From the NCBI RefSeq assembly GCF_001465835.2, contig NZ_CP013661.2, forward strand, positions 310,001 to 374,000: a DNA stretch of 64,000 nucleotides. The letters are read 5' to 3'. Position 1 is the first letter of the stretch. Each line of letters starts with the position of its first letter. This document shows positions 30,014-39,211 of the stretch, one piece after another. The notes under the pieces are model-generated. The model was not told where the DNA came from and did no database searches. It was given only the letters and a program-made list of their open reading frames with translations. The translations under genes were made by a program, and so were the position numbers. The stretch is from Planococcus kocurii (lineage in GTDB: Bacteria > Bacillota > Bacilli > Bacillales_A > Planococcaceae).

Positions 30014-30615
30014 CTGACACTGCTCCCTTCTAAGTAGATAAATCCGGCACTGACAAGTTTCTGTGTTAATGCAGCAATGGGCAAACCGACGACTGCGTTG
30101 TAATCCCCTTGAATTTCTTTAACGAACAAGCCAGAAAGCGTTTGTATGCCATATGCACCTGCTTTGTCATACGGATCTTCCGTATCGGTATAGGCGTCAA
30201 TCCATGCCTCTGGCAAATCAAAAAACGTCACTTTAACTGTTTCGTGAAATGTGTGCTCACTGGTACCTTGCACGACCGTAACGGCCGTAATCACTTGATG
30301 TATGCGACCCGATAATTTCTGCAAGTAGCCTGTAGCTTGTTCTTTATTTTTGGGTTTCAATAAAACCTCATCACCTAAAACGACAATGGTATCCGACCCG
30401 ATCACGATGGCGTCCGTGCGTCTGGCCGCAACTTCCTGTGCTTTTTGCGCAGCGCATGCTAAAACATAACCAAGTGCCGTTTGAAACTGCTGCGGATCCG
30501 GTTCATCTTTGGTGCTTGGGATAACCTCAAAATCAACACCAAGCATCCTTAAAAGCTCCTGACGACGCGGTGATTGTGATGCAAGAACAACTGGGAAATC
30601 AGTTTTAAACTTCAT
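30007..30615 (-). CDS. maf: Nucleoside triphosphate pyrophosphatase Maf
   Basis: A 202-residue enzyme that hydrolyses dTTP/UTP and modified nucleotides to monophosphates. The signature VVLASQSPRRQELL lies near the N terminus, and GSDTIVVLGDEVLLKPKN and DPYDKAGAYGIQ follow. The ATG at 30613-30615 is chosen because it gives the standard N terminus; an in-frame ATG 30 bases upstream overlaps the ribosome-binding site. spoIIB, which follows maf's upstream side in B. subtilis, is absent. Confidence 0.93.
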   Translation of the reverse strand: MKFKTDFPVVLASQSPRRQELLRMLGVDFEVIPSTKDEPDPQQFQTALGYVLACAAQKAQEVAARRTDAIVIGSDTIVVLGDEVLLKPKNKEQATGYLQKLSGRIHQVITAVTVVQGTSEHTFHETVKVTFFDLPEAWIDAYTDTEDPYDKAGAYGIQTLSGLFVKEIQGDYNAVVGLPIAALTQKLVSAGFIYLEGSSVRC

Positions 30616-30899
30616 GATGAGAATCGCTCCTTTTTCAAGAATCATACCACCTAACGAATCTCCAAAACAAATTAAGAAAAATGAATTTTGGCCGTGTTAA
30701 GCGGTTGAAAAATGAGATTTGACCGATAGGATTTGCAAAAAGCGCTGTCTGTAGCTGTTTATAATTGAGATTTACGAGAAACAGAAATTCCCAAGCGCCG
30801 GTGTGTCCAGTCGTTAAGCAAAACCGGACGTTCGTTCGCTTACCTCGCTTGTTGCAGGAGCCAAGCGGTCGGTAAAGGAGAACTGCCTATTACGTTTCA
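30616..30899. repeat. Intergenic region with a degenerate repeat, former spoIIB slot
   Basis: About 280 bp without a gene between maf and the pilD terminator. A GC-rich block at about 30793-30885 (CCAAGCGCC..., GGAGCCAAGCGG) looks like one of the dispersed repeats of this window but is not clearly the same family as the others. Confidence 0.4.
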
Positions 30900-30903
30900 A
30901 AAT

Positions 30904-30931
30904 AAAAAAGGATGAAGCCTCAGCTTCACCC
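30904..30931 (-). terminator. Intrinsic terminator at the end of pilD
   Basis: On the minus strand GGGTGAAGC and GCTTCATCC pair around TGAG, followed by six Ts. The stem begins within the last codons and stop of pilD. Confidence 0.85.
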
Positions 30932-31681
30932 TAGAAAATTCATATACCACGCAAGCAACCCGTCTCCCCAAAAACAAACGATGACAGCCGCCAACGCGAT
31001 CGACGGCCCAAACGGAATCGGTGTCTTGCGTCCTTTTTTCGTGACGCGCAATTGAATAATGCCGACAATGGCGCCGATGAACGACGCAAAGAACAGGGTC
31101 ATCAAGGTGCCGGCCGTACCGAGCACCAGTCCTATGACGAAAAACAACTTGATGTCTCCTCCACCCATGCCGCCTTTGGACACGACGGCGATCAGGAACA
31201 ACAGTAAAAATCCGACTGCCGCGCCGAGCAAACTGTCCCACCACGGGTCAAGCGGAATCGCGATGCGAAGCCCGAGCAGCACCACCGCGAACGGCAGTAG
31301 CACTTTATCCGGAATGAGCATATACGCGATGTCTGACACGGTGATGATGACCAGTAGCGACACAAACAGGATCGCAACGACAAATTCTGGCGTAAAGCCA
31401 AATACCAAAAATGATGCGACGAATAAAACCGCAGTCACTGCTTCCATTAACGGATAAACCCAGTGAATCTTAGCACCACACGTTCGGCATTGACCTCTTA
31501 AAAACAGATAAGAAAACACCGGTACCAAATCAATTGCCGTTAAGCGCCGGTCGCAATTGGTGCAATGCGAAGGCGGGTAAGCAATCGATTGTTTTTTCGG
31601 CACACGTAAGCCGACAACATTAAAAAAGGAACCAAAAACAAGACCAAACAAGCCAATAAAAACAGAATAAGTCAGTACCAT
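30926..31681 (-). CDS. pilD: Prepilin leader peptidase/N-methyltransferase (PilD/ComC)
   Basis: A 251-residue membrane aspartyl protease that cuts prepilin leaders and methylates the new N terminus. The cytoplasmic zinc motif is visible as CTNC...CRTC (about 41-69). The catalytic Asp residues lie in SDIAYMLIPD and GGGDIKLF (GxGD type), and 7-8 membrane helices are predicted. I start at the ATG 31679-31681 after AAAGAGGG. The open frame continues another 370 bases upstream, but only through repeat DNA. B. subtilis comC lies at this place. Here it would process the adjacent type IV pilins. Confidence 0.93.
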   Translation of the reverse strand: MVLTYSVFIGLFGLVFGSFFNVVGLRVPKKQSIAYPPSHCTNCDRRLTAIDLVPVFSYLFLRGQCRTCGAKIHWVYPLMEAVTAVLFVASFLVFGFTPEFVVAILFVSLLVIITVSDIAYMLIPDKVLLPFAVVLLGLRIAIPLDPWWDSLLGAAVGFLLLFLIAVVSKGGMGGGDIKLFFVIGLVLGTAGTLMTLFFASFIGAIVGIIQLRVTKKGRKTPIPFGPSIALAAVIVCFWGDGLLAWYMNFLG

Positions 31682-31739
31682 AGAAACCCTCTTTGCTTTA
31701 GTTTTTTGGGGGATAGTTAGTGATAGAGTTGAAGAAATC

Positions 31740-31850
31740 ACTGCAGGCGGACGCTTTCCGCGGACGAAGCGCTGAGCCTCCTCGTCGCAGGCCCTGCGGG
31801 GTCTCACCACTCCGTTTTTCCGCAGGAGTCGCCGCCTTACGTTCTTTCTT
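31740..31850. repeat. Structured dispersed repeat (GC-rich, CGCTTTCCGCGG type)
   Basis: GC-rich block starting CTGCAGGCGGACGCTTTCC, with GCTGAGCCTCCTC and GGGGTCTCA arms and ending CAGGAGTCGCCGCC. From memory, closely similar repeats occur in intergenic regions of many Bacillales; not checked. Its arms can fold into nested hairpins. It is noncoding here. Confidence 0.7.
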
Positions 31851-31984
31851 CTAAAGTTTTCATTCAAAAGTTTGTATTCCACGCTACAAAAAAGACAGCT
31901 TGAATTTGGCTGATCATAAATTTTTCTTAGAGTAGATACAAACTTATATTTAAGAGTCCACATTGGAGATATGGAGCAAAACAG

Positions 31985-32095
31985 CGTAGACTCCCGCGGG
32001 ATAGCGAAGTGCCGAAATCCACTCGGGCGATAGCCCGAGTTAGTTCGGCGCAAGCCCGCAGGAAAGCGAAGTTGCTTTGCGGAATATCTAGAAGT
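31985..32095. repeat. Structured dispersed repeat with nested palindromes
   Basis: Contains a perfect 8-bp stem with 4-nt loop (ACTCGGGC GATA GCCCGAGT, 32021-32040). It is flanked by GCCGAA/TTCGGC and by CTCCCGCGGGATAGCGAAG and GCCCGCAGGAAAGCGAAG blocks. It has different sequence from the neighbouring repeat. Nothing in it looks coding. Confidence 0.7.
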
Positions 32096-32142
32096 GAAAC
32101 TTCATAACTCGACTTATACACAAATCTTCAAACCACCTCTAC

Positions 32143-32176
32143 CAAAAAAAAAGAGAAATCGCAATGATTTCTCTGA
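32143..32176 (-). terminator. Intrinsic terminator after pilO
   Basis: On the minus strand AGAGAAATC and GATTTCTCT form a perfect 9-bp stem around ATTGC, followed by nine Ts. It ends the pil operon before the repeat region and pilD. Confidence 0.92.
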
Positions 32177-32192
32177 TTTTTCTTTTTCTTTA

Positions 32193-32987
32193 TTACCGAT
32201 TTACAGCTTCTGCATTTTCTTGCACTTCTACTTCTACCTTTACTTCGGTTTCAGAATCGTCGGTTGAAACTCCGGTTTCTTCTTGCATTATTTCCAGCGC
32301 TTCTTCTTCAGGTGCTACTAAGCTAGTGCCGTCATTCTGAGGCAAGGGGTTTACTTTTTTTGCTGGTGCTGGAGAATCAACTTTCAACGATCCATCTGCA
32401 AGTTCTACCAAATCCGGTCGGTAAAATGCTGAAAAGGATACGGAAACTGTTAGTGGTTCGCTTATTTGATCGGCTTTTGTCAATTCTGGATTTGCAGTGA
32501 AATCAATAGCTCCTACAACCATAATTCGTTCCATCTGCTCGATTTCTTTGATGAAAGTTGCAATACTTTTATAATCTCTGGCATTAAATTCAACAGCCGT
32601 AACAATTTCTTGCACGTTCTCTAATCCTTCTACCGGCTGAAGTAATGTCAAAGGTGCCTCCACAAAGTTTACAGACGTCACAAAAGTCTGCGAGATCAAT
32701 TCAGCTTGCTCAATTTGCAAAAGGATTAAGTCTGTTAATGGCTCAACAGAAACTTTTTGTTGCAAATCCCTTACACTAATTTTCTCAGTTGGAGGTGTTG
32801 CTTTTTGCTGCACTTCTAAAGCCATCAACACTTCTTTTTCCGTAGTTAATAATTGCTCGGACTGAAGACGTGCATCTTTCGCTGGTATATACAAAGAAAA
32901 ATAAGAATACGCTGCACTTCCTGCTAAAAAAATTGCCGCTAACACGATCAAGGCTAGTTCTTTTTGTCGTTTAGTCCAGTTGCTCAT
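32193..32987 (-). CDS. pilO: Type IV pilus alignment protein PilO-like
   Basis: A 264-residue bitopic protein: membrane helix at about 10-29 (LALIVLAAIFLAGSAAYSYF), coiled coil, then a ferredoxin-like extracytoplasmic domain (about 65-200). This is the PilO layout; PilO pairs with PilN to link PilM to the outer pilus parts. The last 60 residues are acidic and low in complexity (EEEALEIMQEETG; ETEVKVEVEVQE). It overlaps pilN by 4 bp (ATGA). Assignment rests on topology and position after pilM-pilN. Confidence 0.82.
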   Translation of the reverse strand: MSNWTKRQKELALIVLAAIFLAGSAAYSYFSLYIPAKDARLQSEQLLTTEKEVLMALEVQQKATPPTEKISVRDLQQKVSVEPLTDLILLQIEQAELISQTFVTSVNFVEAPLTLLQPVEGLENVQEIVTAVEFNARDYKSIATFIKEIEQMERIMVVGAIDFTANPELTKADQISEPLTVSVSFSAFYRPDLVELADGSLKVDSPAPAKKVNPLPQNDGTSLVAPEEEALEIMQEETGVSTDDSETEVKVEVEVQENAEAVNR

Positions 32988-33715
32988 TGAACATCCCCCT
33001 CAGATTCTTCAGGAACCGTTTCTTCTACCGGGGTCTCTGTAACAGGCGGTTCTTCTACAACAGGAACCTCTTCTGTTGTTGGGGCTTCCGTTATCGTTCC
33101 ATCAGCATTGACCGTGCCTTCGGCGGCTGGCAAACGTTCATCTATGTAAACCAAACTATACGTAGCTAAATAACGTGGATTTTCTATTAACGCTTCTGGA
33201 TCCTCAATAGACCCTTCTTCTTCCTCGATCAAATCCAATTCTTCGTTCGTTACAGCATCCAGTGTAGCTGACTCTAAAAATTCAGAAGCCTTTAACTGAG
33301 TCAAGTAATAAGCGGCTTCACGAGACGTATCGAATTGAATGGTTAACGTACCTAAGTTCGGTTTAACAAATGAAAACGAATCAAAAAATCCACGTTTGGG
33401 TAAACGGGAAACAAGGTCACCAAGCAGTGGCACAGTATCAAATTGATAGCCTTCTGCCCACACAACCGTTGCTTGCAATTGCTGCTCATCATTTAACCCA
33501 ATAGACGCTTCTAATTGTGCACGAATTGCTTCACTTTGACCCGTGACCAATGTGTATTCTGCATCTGTTGCGACTTGCTGCTTGCTCTGTGACTGTGCCA
33601 TAAAGAAAAAAGTCGCCCATATTAAAACAGCCGCCAATATAATGCCAAGCACCGCAAAAAGGGCGACGGGACGTTCCCGTTCTTTTTGCGGCAATAAATT
33701 AATATCTACTAACAT
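32984..33715 (-). CDS. pilN: Type IV pilus assembly protein PilN
   Basis: A 243-residue bitopic protein. The N-terminal DINLLPQKERERP is the conserved cytoplasmic peptide that binds PilM, then a helix at about 18-40 (ALFAVLGIILAAVLIWATFFF), coiled coil and beta domain. Residues from about 200 on are rich in Glu, Pro, Thr and Val (EVPVVEEPPVTETP), an unusual acidic tail. It lies 2 bp after pilM and overlaps pilO. Confidence 0.9.
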   Translation of the reverse strand: MLVDINLLPQKERERPVALFAVLGIILAAVLIWATFFFMAQSQSKQQVATDAEYTLVTGQSEAIRAQLEASIGLNDEQQLQATVVWAEGYQFDTVPLLGDLVSRLPKRGFFDSFSFVKPNLGTLTIQFDTSREAAYYLTQLKASEFLESATLDAVTNEELDLIEEEEGSIEDPEALIENPRYLATYSLVYIDERLPAAEGTVNADGTITEAPTTEEVPVVEEPPVTETPVEETVPEESEGDVQ

Positions 33716-33717
33716 GT

Positions 33718-34644
33718 TTACACCTCTTTCAGGGCTAAACCGATGGCACGGTTAAACCGTTCGGGAACGCTATCATTTAATTCGGACGGAATGGGTTTCA
33801 TGACGATCGGATAAACAGGCACGGATAGCCGGTTTTCAAGTCTAGCTTGAAGTTCTGGCCAATTGTCCAATCCATTAAAAATGACTTTCGTAATCCCCGC
33901 TTCGCCAGCATTCATACTATAACGATAAAAATTACCCAATTTTTCAGCTTCTGTTTCTATCTCTTCTATCAATATAGCGGAGTCCAAGAAATCTTCTTCA
34001 GCCATCTGGAATTCAACGGGACGCATGAACAGCGGATAATGTTCATGAAAAATTGACACCGTCATTTTTTTCGATTGGAGATCAATCATCATAATATGTT
34101 CTTCTTCGGCGAAATCGTGTTGCACGTACGCCAAGCGATATAAAGCGAGCGGCGTAATGTCCGCCACTGCCGCTTTCATCTTCGCTCCGTCAAACAGCTG
34201 TTCATAGGAACGGATTACGGATTCTTTTGAAGCGATGATCAACACTTCAGCATTGTCGTTGTAAGGCACAACATCGAACACCGGGTCTTCAAAAGGCAGA
34301 TACAGCGTCGAACCGATTTCAATAAAGAAATGGCCTTTTAGCTCATCTACTTTAACACCTTGAGGAAACGTAACTTTGCGGATAATAACGAATTCGTCAG
34401 GGGCGAGGAATCGGACTGACTTCTTAGAGAGACCCCACTGATGGACAGCCTCATCGAGTAACGAACCAAGCGCTTTCACGTCGACAATTTCACCATCTTT
34501 TATAATCTCAGGCGGAAGAGCCATCTCTTCCGCTTTACTTATATGAAGCGGTTCTGTGGTTTTGAACTCCACATAGCGGATGGCATCTTCTTCTATAGTC
34601 ATTGTCACAACACGCGCTTTTTTCGTTAAAAACGATAAGGCCAT
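33718..34644 (-). CDS. pilM: Type IV pilus assembly protein PilM (actin-like)
   Basis: A 308-residue cytoplasmic actin-like protein forming the inner ring of the pilus machine. It has the PilM/FtsA-like fold start (VVTMTIEEDAIRYVEFK), the VRFLAPDEFVIIRKVTFP region and MIDLQSKKMTVSIFHEHYP. It is more diverged and shorter than Gram-negative PilM. It lies between the major pilin gene and pilN. Confidence 0.85.
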   Translation of the reverse strand: MALSFLTKKARVVTMTIEEDAIRYVEFKTTEPLHISKAEEMALPPEIIKDGEIVDVKALGSLLDEAVHQWGLSKKSVRFLAPDEFVIIRKVTFPQGVKVDELKGHFFIEIGSTLYLPFEDPVFDVVPYNDNAEVLIIASKESVIRSYEQLFDGAKMKAAVADITPLALYRLAYVQHDFAEEEHIMMIDLQSKKMTVSIFHEHYPLFMRPVEFQMAEEDFLDSAILIEEIETEAEKLGNFYRYSMNAGEAGITKVIFNGLDNWPELQARLENRLSVPVYPIVMKPIPSELNDSVPERFNRAIGLALKEV

Positions 34645-34683
34645 TTTTTCAGCTCCTAAAATTGATATAAATATGTTAGTATC

Positions 34684-35139
34684 TTAACTTTTTGGTGCAA
34701 TTGCAGCTCCAGTAAAGTCTGCATTTTTAATTGAGCTCAATTGAGAATTAGTTAAAGCACTTTTCAAGGTATACGTTTTACCGTTTGCAATTGCGGACCC
34801 TGATATTGTGTTACCTGTCTTTGTTTTAGTTATTAATACAGCATCTTGTAGCGAACCTTGATCATCTAAATATGAAGTTGTAACTCCAGTACCTTTTCCT
34901 GCTAAGACACTTACTGAAACGGTAGGTTCACTTGGATTTTCAGTAAAATAAATATTAGCCGATGATAATGCATTTTGATAATCCGATTTCACAGCACCAT
35001 TACGACTATTTTCAATAATGGACCCAATCGAAGGAATAGCAATCGCGGCAATAATTGCGATAATAACAATAACAGCTAATAGCTCGATTAAAGTCATCCC
35101 TTTTTCGTTATTCAATTTGTTTTGAAGATATTTCTTCAT
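34684..35139 (-). CDS. Major type IV pilin (PilA/ComGC-like)
   Basis: A 151-residue prepilin: a basic leader ending in KG, then MTLIELLAVIVIIAIIAAIAIP, with the conserved Glu at +5 and the hydrophobic assembly helix. Cleavage after Gly14 by PilD is predicted. The globular part is small, has no Cys pair and is rich in Ser, Thr and Ala. Being the only pilin gene inside the main operon, it is probably the major subunit. A GGGGGAAAAG ribosome-binding site precedes it. Confidence 0.93.
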   Translation of the reverse strand: MKKYLQNKLNNEKGMTLIELLAVIVIIAIIAAIAIPSIGSIIENSRNGAVKSDYQNALSSANIYFTENPSEPTVSVSVLAGKGTGVTTSYLDDQGSLQDAVLITKTKTGNTISGSAIANGKTYTLKSALTNSQLSSIKNADFTGAAIAPKS

Positions 35140-35272
35140 TTTCTTTTCCCCCTATTTTTTTACTTTTATATACTACTTTGAGTACGTCTCAATTATAACA
35201 ATAGAACCAATTATAGCAATAGCTTTTTCTTGCTATTTTACAATTATTTTAAAAATAATTGTAAATATTACA

Positions 35273-36484
35273 CTACATACTGTCTACATTATTAAACATT
35301 TCAAACATCGGTAGCATAATAGATAGCACTATAGTACCAACTAATGCGGCAAGTAATACAATCATTAAAGGCTCAATTAGCGCTTTCAGTCGATCTGTTT
35401 CTGCATCTACTTCACTTTCATAGAACTCGGCCACTTTTAATAACATGTGATCCAGCGAACCCGTTTGTTCTCCGATTGAAATCATATGTGGAATCAGTGG
35501 TGGAAATGCCCAGTGATTGCGCATCGGTTCTGTTAAAGAACCACCACGTTCGAGCGAATCACGTGAAGCGATCAACACTTTAGACATCACCGCATTGCCG
35601 ACTACTTTTTCAACCATTGTCATCGCCTGCAAGATTGGAACCGAACTTGAAAACATTGAACTCAGCGTTCGAGTCAAACGTGCCAACGCCGATTTTTTGA
35701 AGATTTTACCGAATATCGGCATTCGAAGCAACATCGTATCAAGCAGCATTCTGCCTTTTGTGCTTCGTTTCATCGCCCAAAACAAAACACCGATCAATAG
35801 CGCGACGATAATGATTACATACCAATATTGAATAACCAGGTTACTTGCTTGCATCACCACTTGCGTTAATAACGGAAGTTCACCACCAAACCCTTCAAAC
35901 ATTTCAACAAACATCGGAACTATTGTTGCTAACAAAAAGATCACAACACCGATAGCGATAACACCAACAACCGCTGGATAAGACATAGCGGAAACCACCT
36001 TTTGTCTCGTCTGGTACGCTTTGTCGTAATGAGTCGCCAAACGGTCTAACGATTCGTCGATATTTCCGGACATTTCACCTGCTTTGATCAAATTAATCGT
36101 TAGAGGCTCAAAAATTTTGGGGTGTTTTGCTAAACTATCCGATAAGCTATTCCCTTTTCGCAACTCATCTTCTATCATTGCGAGCGTCTTTGCTAATGCT
36201 TTTGATTCGACTTGTTGAGACAGAATACGAATGGTATCCACAATCGTCACTCCAGCACGCATCAATGTAGAAAACTGACGCAAGAACATAATAAATTGAT
36301 CGCGTTTCACCGGATTTCCAATACTAATATCCTTTTGGAGAGTCGTGGTTTCAATTTCTTTAATATCAATTACTTTGATGCCGTCATCACGTAATTTAAT
36401 AATCGCTTCTCTGCGGTTTCCGGCAGTAATCATTCCAGTTCTTACTTTCTTGGTATCGCGTCCTTCGTATTTGAAGCGTGCCAT
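35273..36484 (-). CDS. pilC: Type IV pilus inner-membrane platform protein PilC
   Basis: A 403-residue polytopic protein with two GspF/T2SF domains (about 65-190 and 270-395) and three membrane segments. It shows FLRQFSTLMRAGVTIVDTIRIL, GNSLSDSLAKHP and the second-domain MLPMFEMFNNVD end. It couples the PilB and PilT motors to pilin assembly. The stop of pilT lies 1 bp upstream. About 130 bp of AT-rich sequence separates it from the pilin gene. Confidence 0.95.
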   Translation of the reverse strand: MARFKYEGRDTKKVRTGMITAGNRREAIIKLRDDGIKVIDIKEIETTTLQKDISIGNPVKRDQFIMFLRQFSTLMRAGVTIVDTIRILSQQVESKALAKTLAMIEDELRKGNSLSDSLAKHPKIFEPLTINLIKAGEMSGNIDESLDRLATHYDKAYQTRQKVVSAMSYPAVVGVIAIGVVIFLLATIVPMFVEMFEGFGGELPLLTQVVMQASNLVIQYWYVIIIVALLIGVLFWAMKRSTKGRMLLDTMLLRMPIFGKIFKKSALARLTRTLSSMFSSSVPILQAMTMVEKVVGNAVMSKVLIASRDSLERGGSLTEPMRNHWAFPPLIPHMISIGEQTGSLDHMLLKVAEFYESEVDAETDRLKALIEPLMIVLLAALVGTIVLSIMLPMFEMFNNVDSM

Positions 36485-36485
36485 A

Positions 36486-37526
36486 TTAGTCTTCCCCTCT
36501 TAAATAAGGGTGAGCCACTTGACGCGTGATTTTCCCACTCGTTAACAGTTCTTGAATCGACGTTGACATCATGTGCATGCCCGCTGCACGATTGGTCAAA
36601 ATGACGTTTGGTATTTGGTGTACTTTTTCGGTACGGATTAAGTTCGCTACGGCCGTATTATTAATCATGACTTCTGTTGCAGCGATACGGCCTTTACCAT
36701 CTGCTTTTGGTAACAAACGCTGTGAAACAACGGCTTTTAATACACCACCCAGTTGCGTGCGGATTTGCGCTTGTTGACCCGCTGGAAACACATCGATAAT
36801 TCGCTCGATTGTAGATGACGCGCTAGATGTATGAAGTGTTGCCATCACCAAATGTCCTGTTTCGGCCGCCGTAATGGCGGTAGTGATCGTTTCCAAGTCA
36901 CGCATTTCTCCAACTAAAATAACATCTGGATCTTGGCGCAAAGCCGCTCTCAAGCCATTTGAAAACGAATTGGTGTCAAAGCCAATTTCTCGTTGGTTAA
37001 TAATTGATGTACCGTGTCTGTGTAAGTATTCAATTGGATCTTCTAACGTAATAATATGCTTCGTCATTGTTTCATTAATATGGCGAATCATTGCAGCCAA
37101 GGTCGTCGATTTACCAGAGCCTGTTGGTCCAGTGACTAATATCAAACCTTGATGAGTTTCGGCAAGTGTTTTTAGTATGGCTGGCATTTTTAATTGGTCA
37201 ATTGTTGGAATTCCTGAAGCAATGGCTCTAAAAGCATGCGATACAGAGCCTCGCTGCTGAAACGAATTGACACGATATCTTGCAACACCAGGTAACGAAT
37301 AGGCATAATCCATTTCTCCTTTTAACACAAACGTGTCCCATGCTTTTTTGGGAATCAACGCTTCACTGATTTCCCTCGACTGATCTGGCGTTACGATTTG
37401 CTCGCCGTATCGCTGAAGTTCTCCATTCATCCGAAAGACCGGTGGAATACCTGCTGTTAAGTGAATGTCTGACACATCTAACTTACTGGCTGCTGTTAAT
37501 ATTTCATCTATATAGGTAGTAGGCAT
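36486..37526 (-). CDS. pilT: Pilus retraction ATPase PilT
   Basis: A 346-residue hexameric ATPase that powers pilus retraction, hence twitching and DNA uptake. Walker A is GPTGSGKST (133-141), with Asp box EDPIEYLH, Walker B ILVGEMRDLET and His box LHTSSASSTIERII. The AIRNLIRE-type motif, needed for retraction in known PilT, appears as VANLIRTEKVHQIPN. It lies 4 bp after pilB. Its presence separates this system from the Com pseudopilus, which has no PilT. Confidence 0.96.
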   Translation of the reverse strand: MPTTYIDEILTAASKLDVSDIHLTAGIPPVFRMNGELQRYGEQIVTPDQSREISEALIPKKAWDTFVLKGEMDYAYSLPGVARYRVNSFQQRGSVSHAFRAIASGIPTIDQLKMPAILKTLAETHQGLILVTGPTGSGKSTTLAAMIRHINETMTKHIITLEDPIEYLHRHGTSIINQREIGFDTNSFSNGLRAALRQDPDVILVGEMRDLETITTAITAAETGHLVMATLHTSSASSTIERIIDVFPAGQQAQIRTQLGGVLKAVVSQRLLPKADGKGRIAATEVMINNTAVANLIRTEKVHQIPNVILTNRAAGMHMMSTSIQELLTSGKITRQVAHPYLRGED

Positions 37527-37530
37527 AGGC

Positions 37531-39189
37531 TTAATCCATCATGGCAACGCGCAGAACTTCTTCTGTAGTTGTCATGCCCTCCTTCACTTTTGATAGGCCA
37601 TCGTCAATCAAGAAAATCGTTTTGTTTTGCAGTGCAATTTCGCGAATTTCTCCAGCTGTTCCGTTACGATTGATAATGTCTTTTATCTCTTCGTTGACAA
37701 CAAGCACTTCATGAATCGCCATGCGACCACGGTAGCCCGTCATGTTGCATTGTGAACAACCACTCCCACGCGCAATTGTTTCAATTGTTAAACCTCTTTT
37801 TTCAAAAATATGCTTTTCGCGTTCCGTCGCTTGATGGATTTCACGGCAATCTCGACAGACACGACGGATTAACCGTTGTGCAACTACCGCATTTAGAGAA
37901 GCCGTTACAAGAAACGGTTCTATGCCCATGTCCATTAAACGCGTAATCGAAGCAATTGAATCATTCGTGTGAATCGTACTCAGCACTAAATGACCTGTAA
38001 GTGATGCCCGTATCGAAATATCAGCTGTTTCTTTGTCGCGAATTTCCCCTACCATGACGATATCGGGATCTTGGCGCAGAATAGAACGAAGTCCAGCCGC
38101 AAAAGTCAAGCCGACATTGGTATTTACTTGAATTTGGTTAATGCCTTCTAGTTGGTACTCAACCGGGTCTTCTACCGTAATAATATTAACCTCTTCACTA
38201 TTTAACTTGTTCAAGGCTGCATAAAGAGTCGATGATTTACCTGAACCGGTAGGACCAGAAATCAAAATGATACCATTTGGTTTGTCAATTTCACGCATAA
38301 AGCGCTCCATATTCAGTTCACTAAAGCCAAGCTTGGAAATATCAGTTAAGTTTGCACTTAAATCTAAAATTCGCATGACAACTTTTTCTCCGTAGACAGT
38401 CGGCAATGAAGAAACCCGCAAGTCGATAGGTCGCATATCTACATTTGTTTTAATCCGACCATCTTGTGGAATCCGGCTTTCTGTAATGTCAAGATTCGCC
38501 AAGATTTTAATGCGCGCTGTGATCATCCCTTGCATCGCTTTTGGCAATATACGTTCCGTTCGGAGGGACCCATCAATTCGGTAACGAATCAATACTCGGT
38601 TTTCTTGAGGATCCATGTGAACGTCACTTGCTTTTAGCGATACAGCCGTTGAAAGAATCTGACTGACTAAACGGACAATCGGTGCATCTAAGTCTCCCAT
38701 ATCTTCTTGTTGTCCTTGCTCTTTTTCAGGCAAATCAACAATAAACTCATCAAATGATTCTTCGTCATAATACTTAGAAATTGTTTTAGTAACATCTTCT
38801 TTTGAGGCGATTACTGGCGCTATCTGAAACCCCGTTGTCAATCGAAGATCATCAATCGTGATATAATCCATCGGGTTTGTCATAGCAATAAATAATTTAT
38901 CACCTTCTATTTTTAGCGGCACTAGCTGATTGCGCTTTGCCATTTCCTTTGGCACCATATTAAACAAGTTTTTATCGAAAGGATAACGGAACAATGAAAC
39001 GTGTGGAATGCCTAATTGCACTTCAAGAGTTTCAATCAGCTGTTGTTCTGTAATCAATCCTCGTTGTAATAGCGCATCTCCTATTTTTTGTTCTGGTTTT
39101 TTGGTGTTGAGGGCTTCATCAAAGTCTGACTGTGTTAACAAGCCATGGTCGACTAGAATATCCCCCAGTCGCTTACGTATTTTTGCCAA
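37531..39189 (-). CDS. pilB: Pilus extension ATPase PilB with MshEN-type N terminus
   Basis: A 552-residue assembly ATPase. The first 65 residues contain two successive motifs, RLGDILVDHGLLTQSDFDEAL (from Arg7) and KIGDALLQRGLITEQQLIETL (from Lys35). This is the pattern of the MshEN domain, known to bind c-di-GMP in MshE and related ATPases. Then come the N2 domain, Walker A GPTGSGKSS (312-320), Asp box EDPVEYQL, Walker B IVMVGEIRDKET, and the zinc-binding CRDC...CSQC motif (about 446-480). It lies upstream of pilT in the operon. c-di-GMP binding is inferred from the motif. Confidence 0.95.
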   Translation of the reverse strand: MAKIRKRLGDILVDHGLLTQSDFDEALNTKKPEQKIGDALLQRGLITEQQLIETLEVQLGIPHVSLFRYPFDKNLFNMVPKEMAKRNQLVPLKIEGDKLFIAMTNPMDYITIDDLRLTTGFQIAPVIASKEDVTKTISKYYDEESFDEFIVDLPEKEQGQQEDMGDLDAPIVRLVSQILSTAVSLKASDVHMDPQENRVLIRYRIDGSLRTERILPKAMQGMITARIKILANLDITESRIPQDGRIKTNVDMRPIDLRVSSLPTVYGEKVVMRILDLSANLTDISKLGFSELNMERFMREIDKPNGIILISGPTGSGKSSTLYAALNKLNSEEVNIITVEDPVEYQLEGINQIQVNTNVGLTFAAGLRSILRQDPDIVMVGEIRDKETADISIRASLTGHLVLSTIHTNDSIASITRLMDMGIEPFLVTASLNAVVAQRLIRRVCRDCREIHQATEREKHIFEKRGLTIETIARGSGCSQCNMTGYRGRMAIHEVLVVNEEIKDIINRNGTAGEIREIALQNKTIFLIDDGLSKVKEGMTTTEEVLRVAMMD

Positions 39190-39211
39190 GCTTTTTCCTC
39201 CCTCACATCGA

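Noticed and set aside
31682..32053. N-terminal extension of the PilD frame
   Set aside because: It translates GC-rich repeat DNA; family alignment and the ribosome-binding site place the start at 31681.
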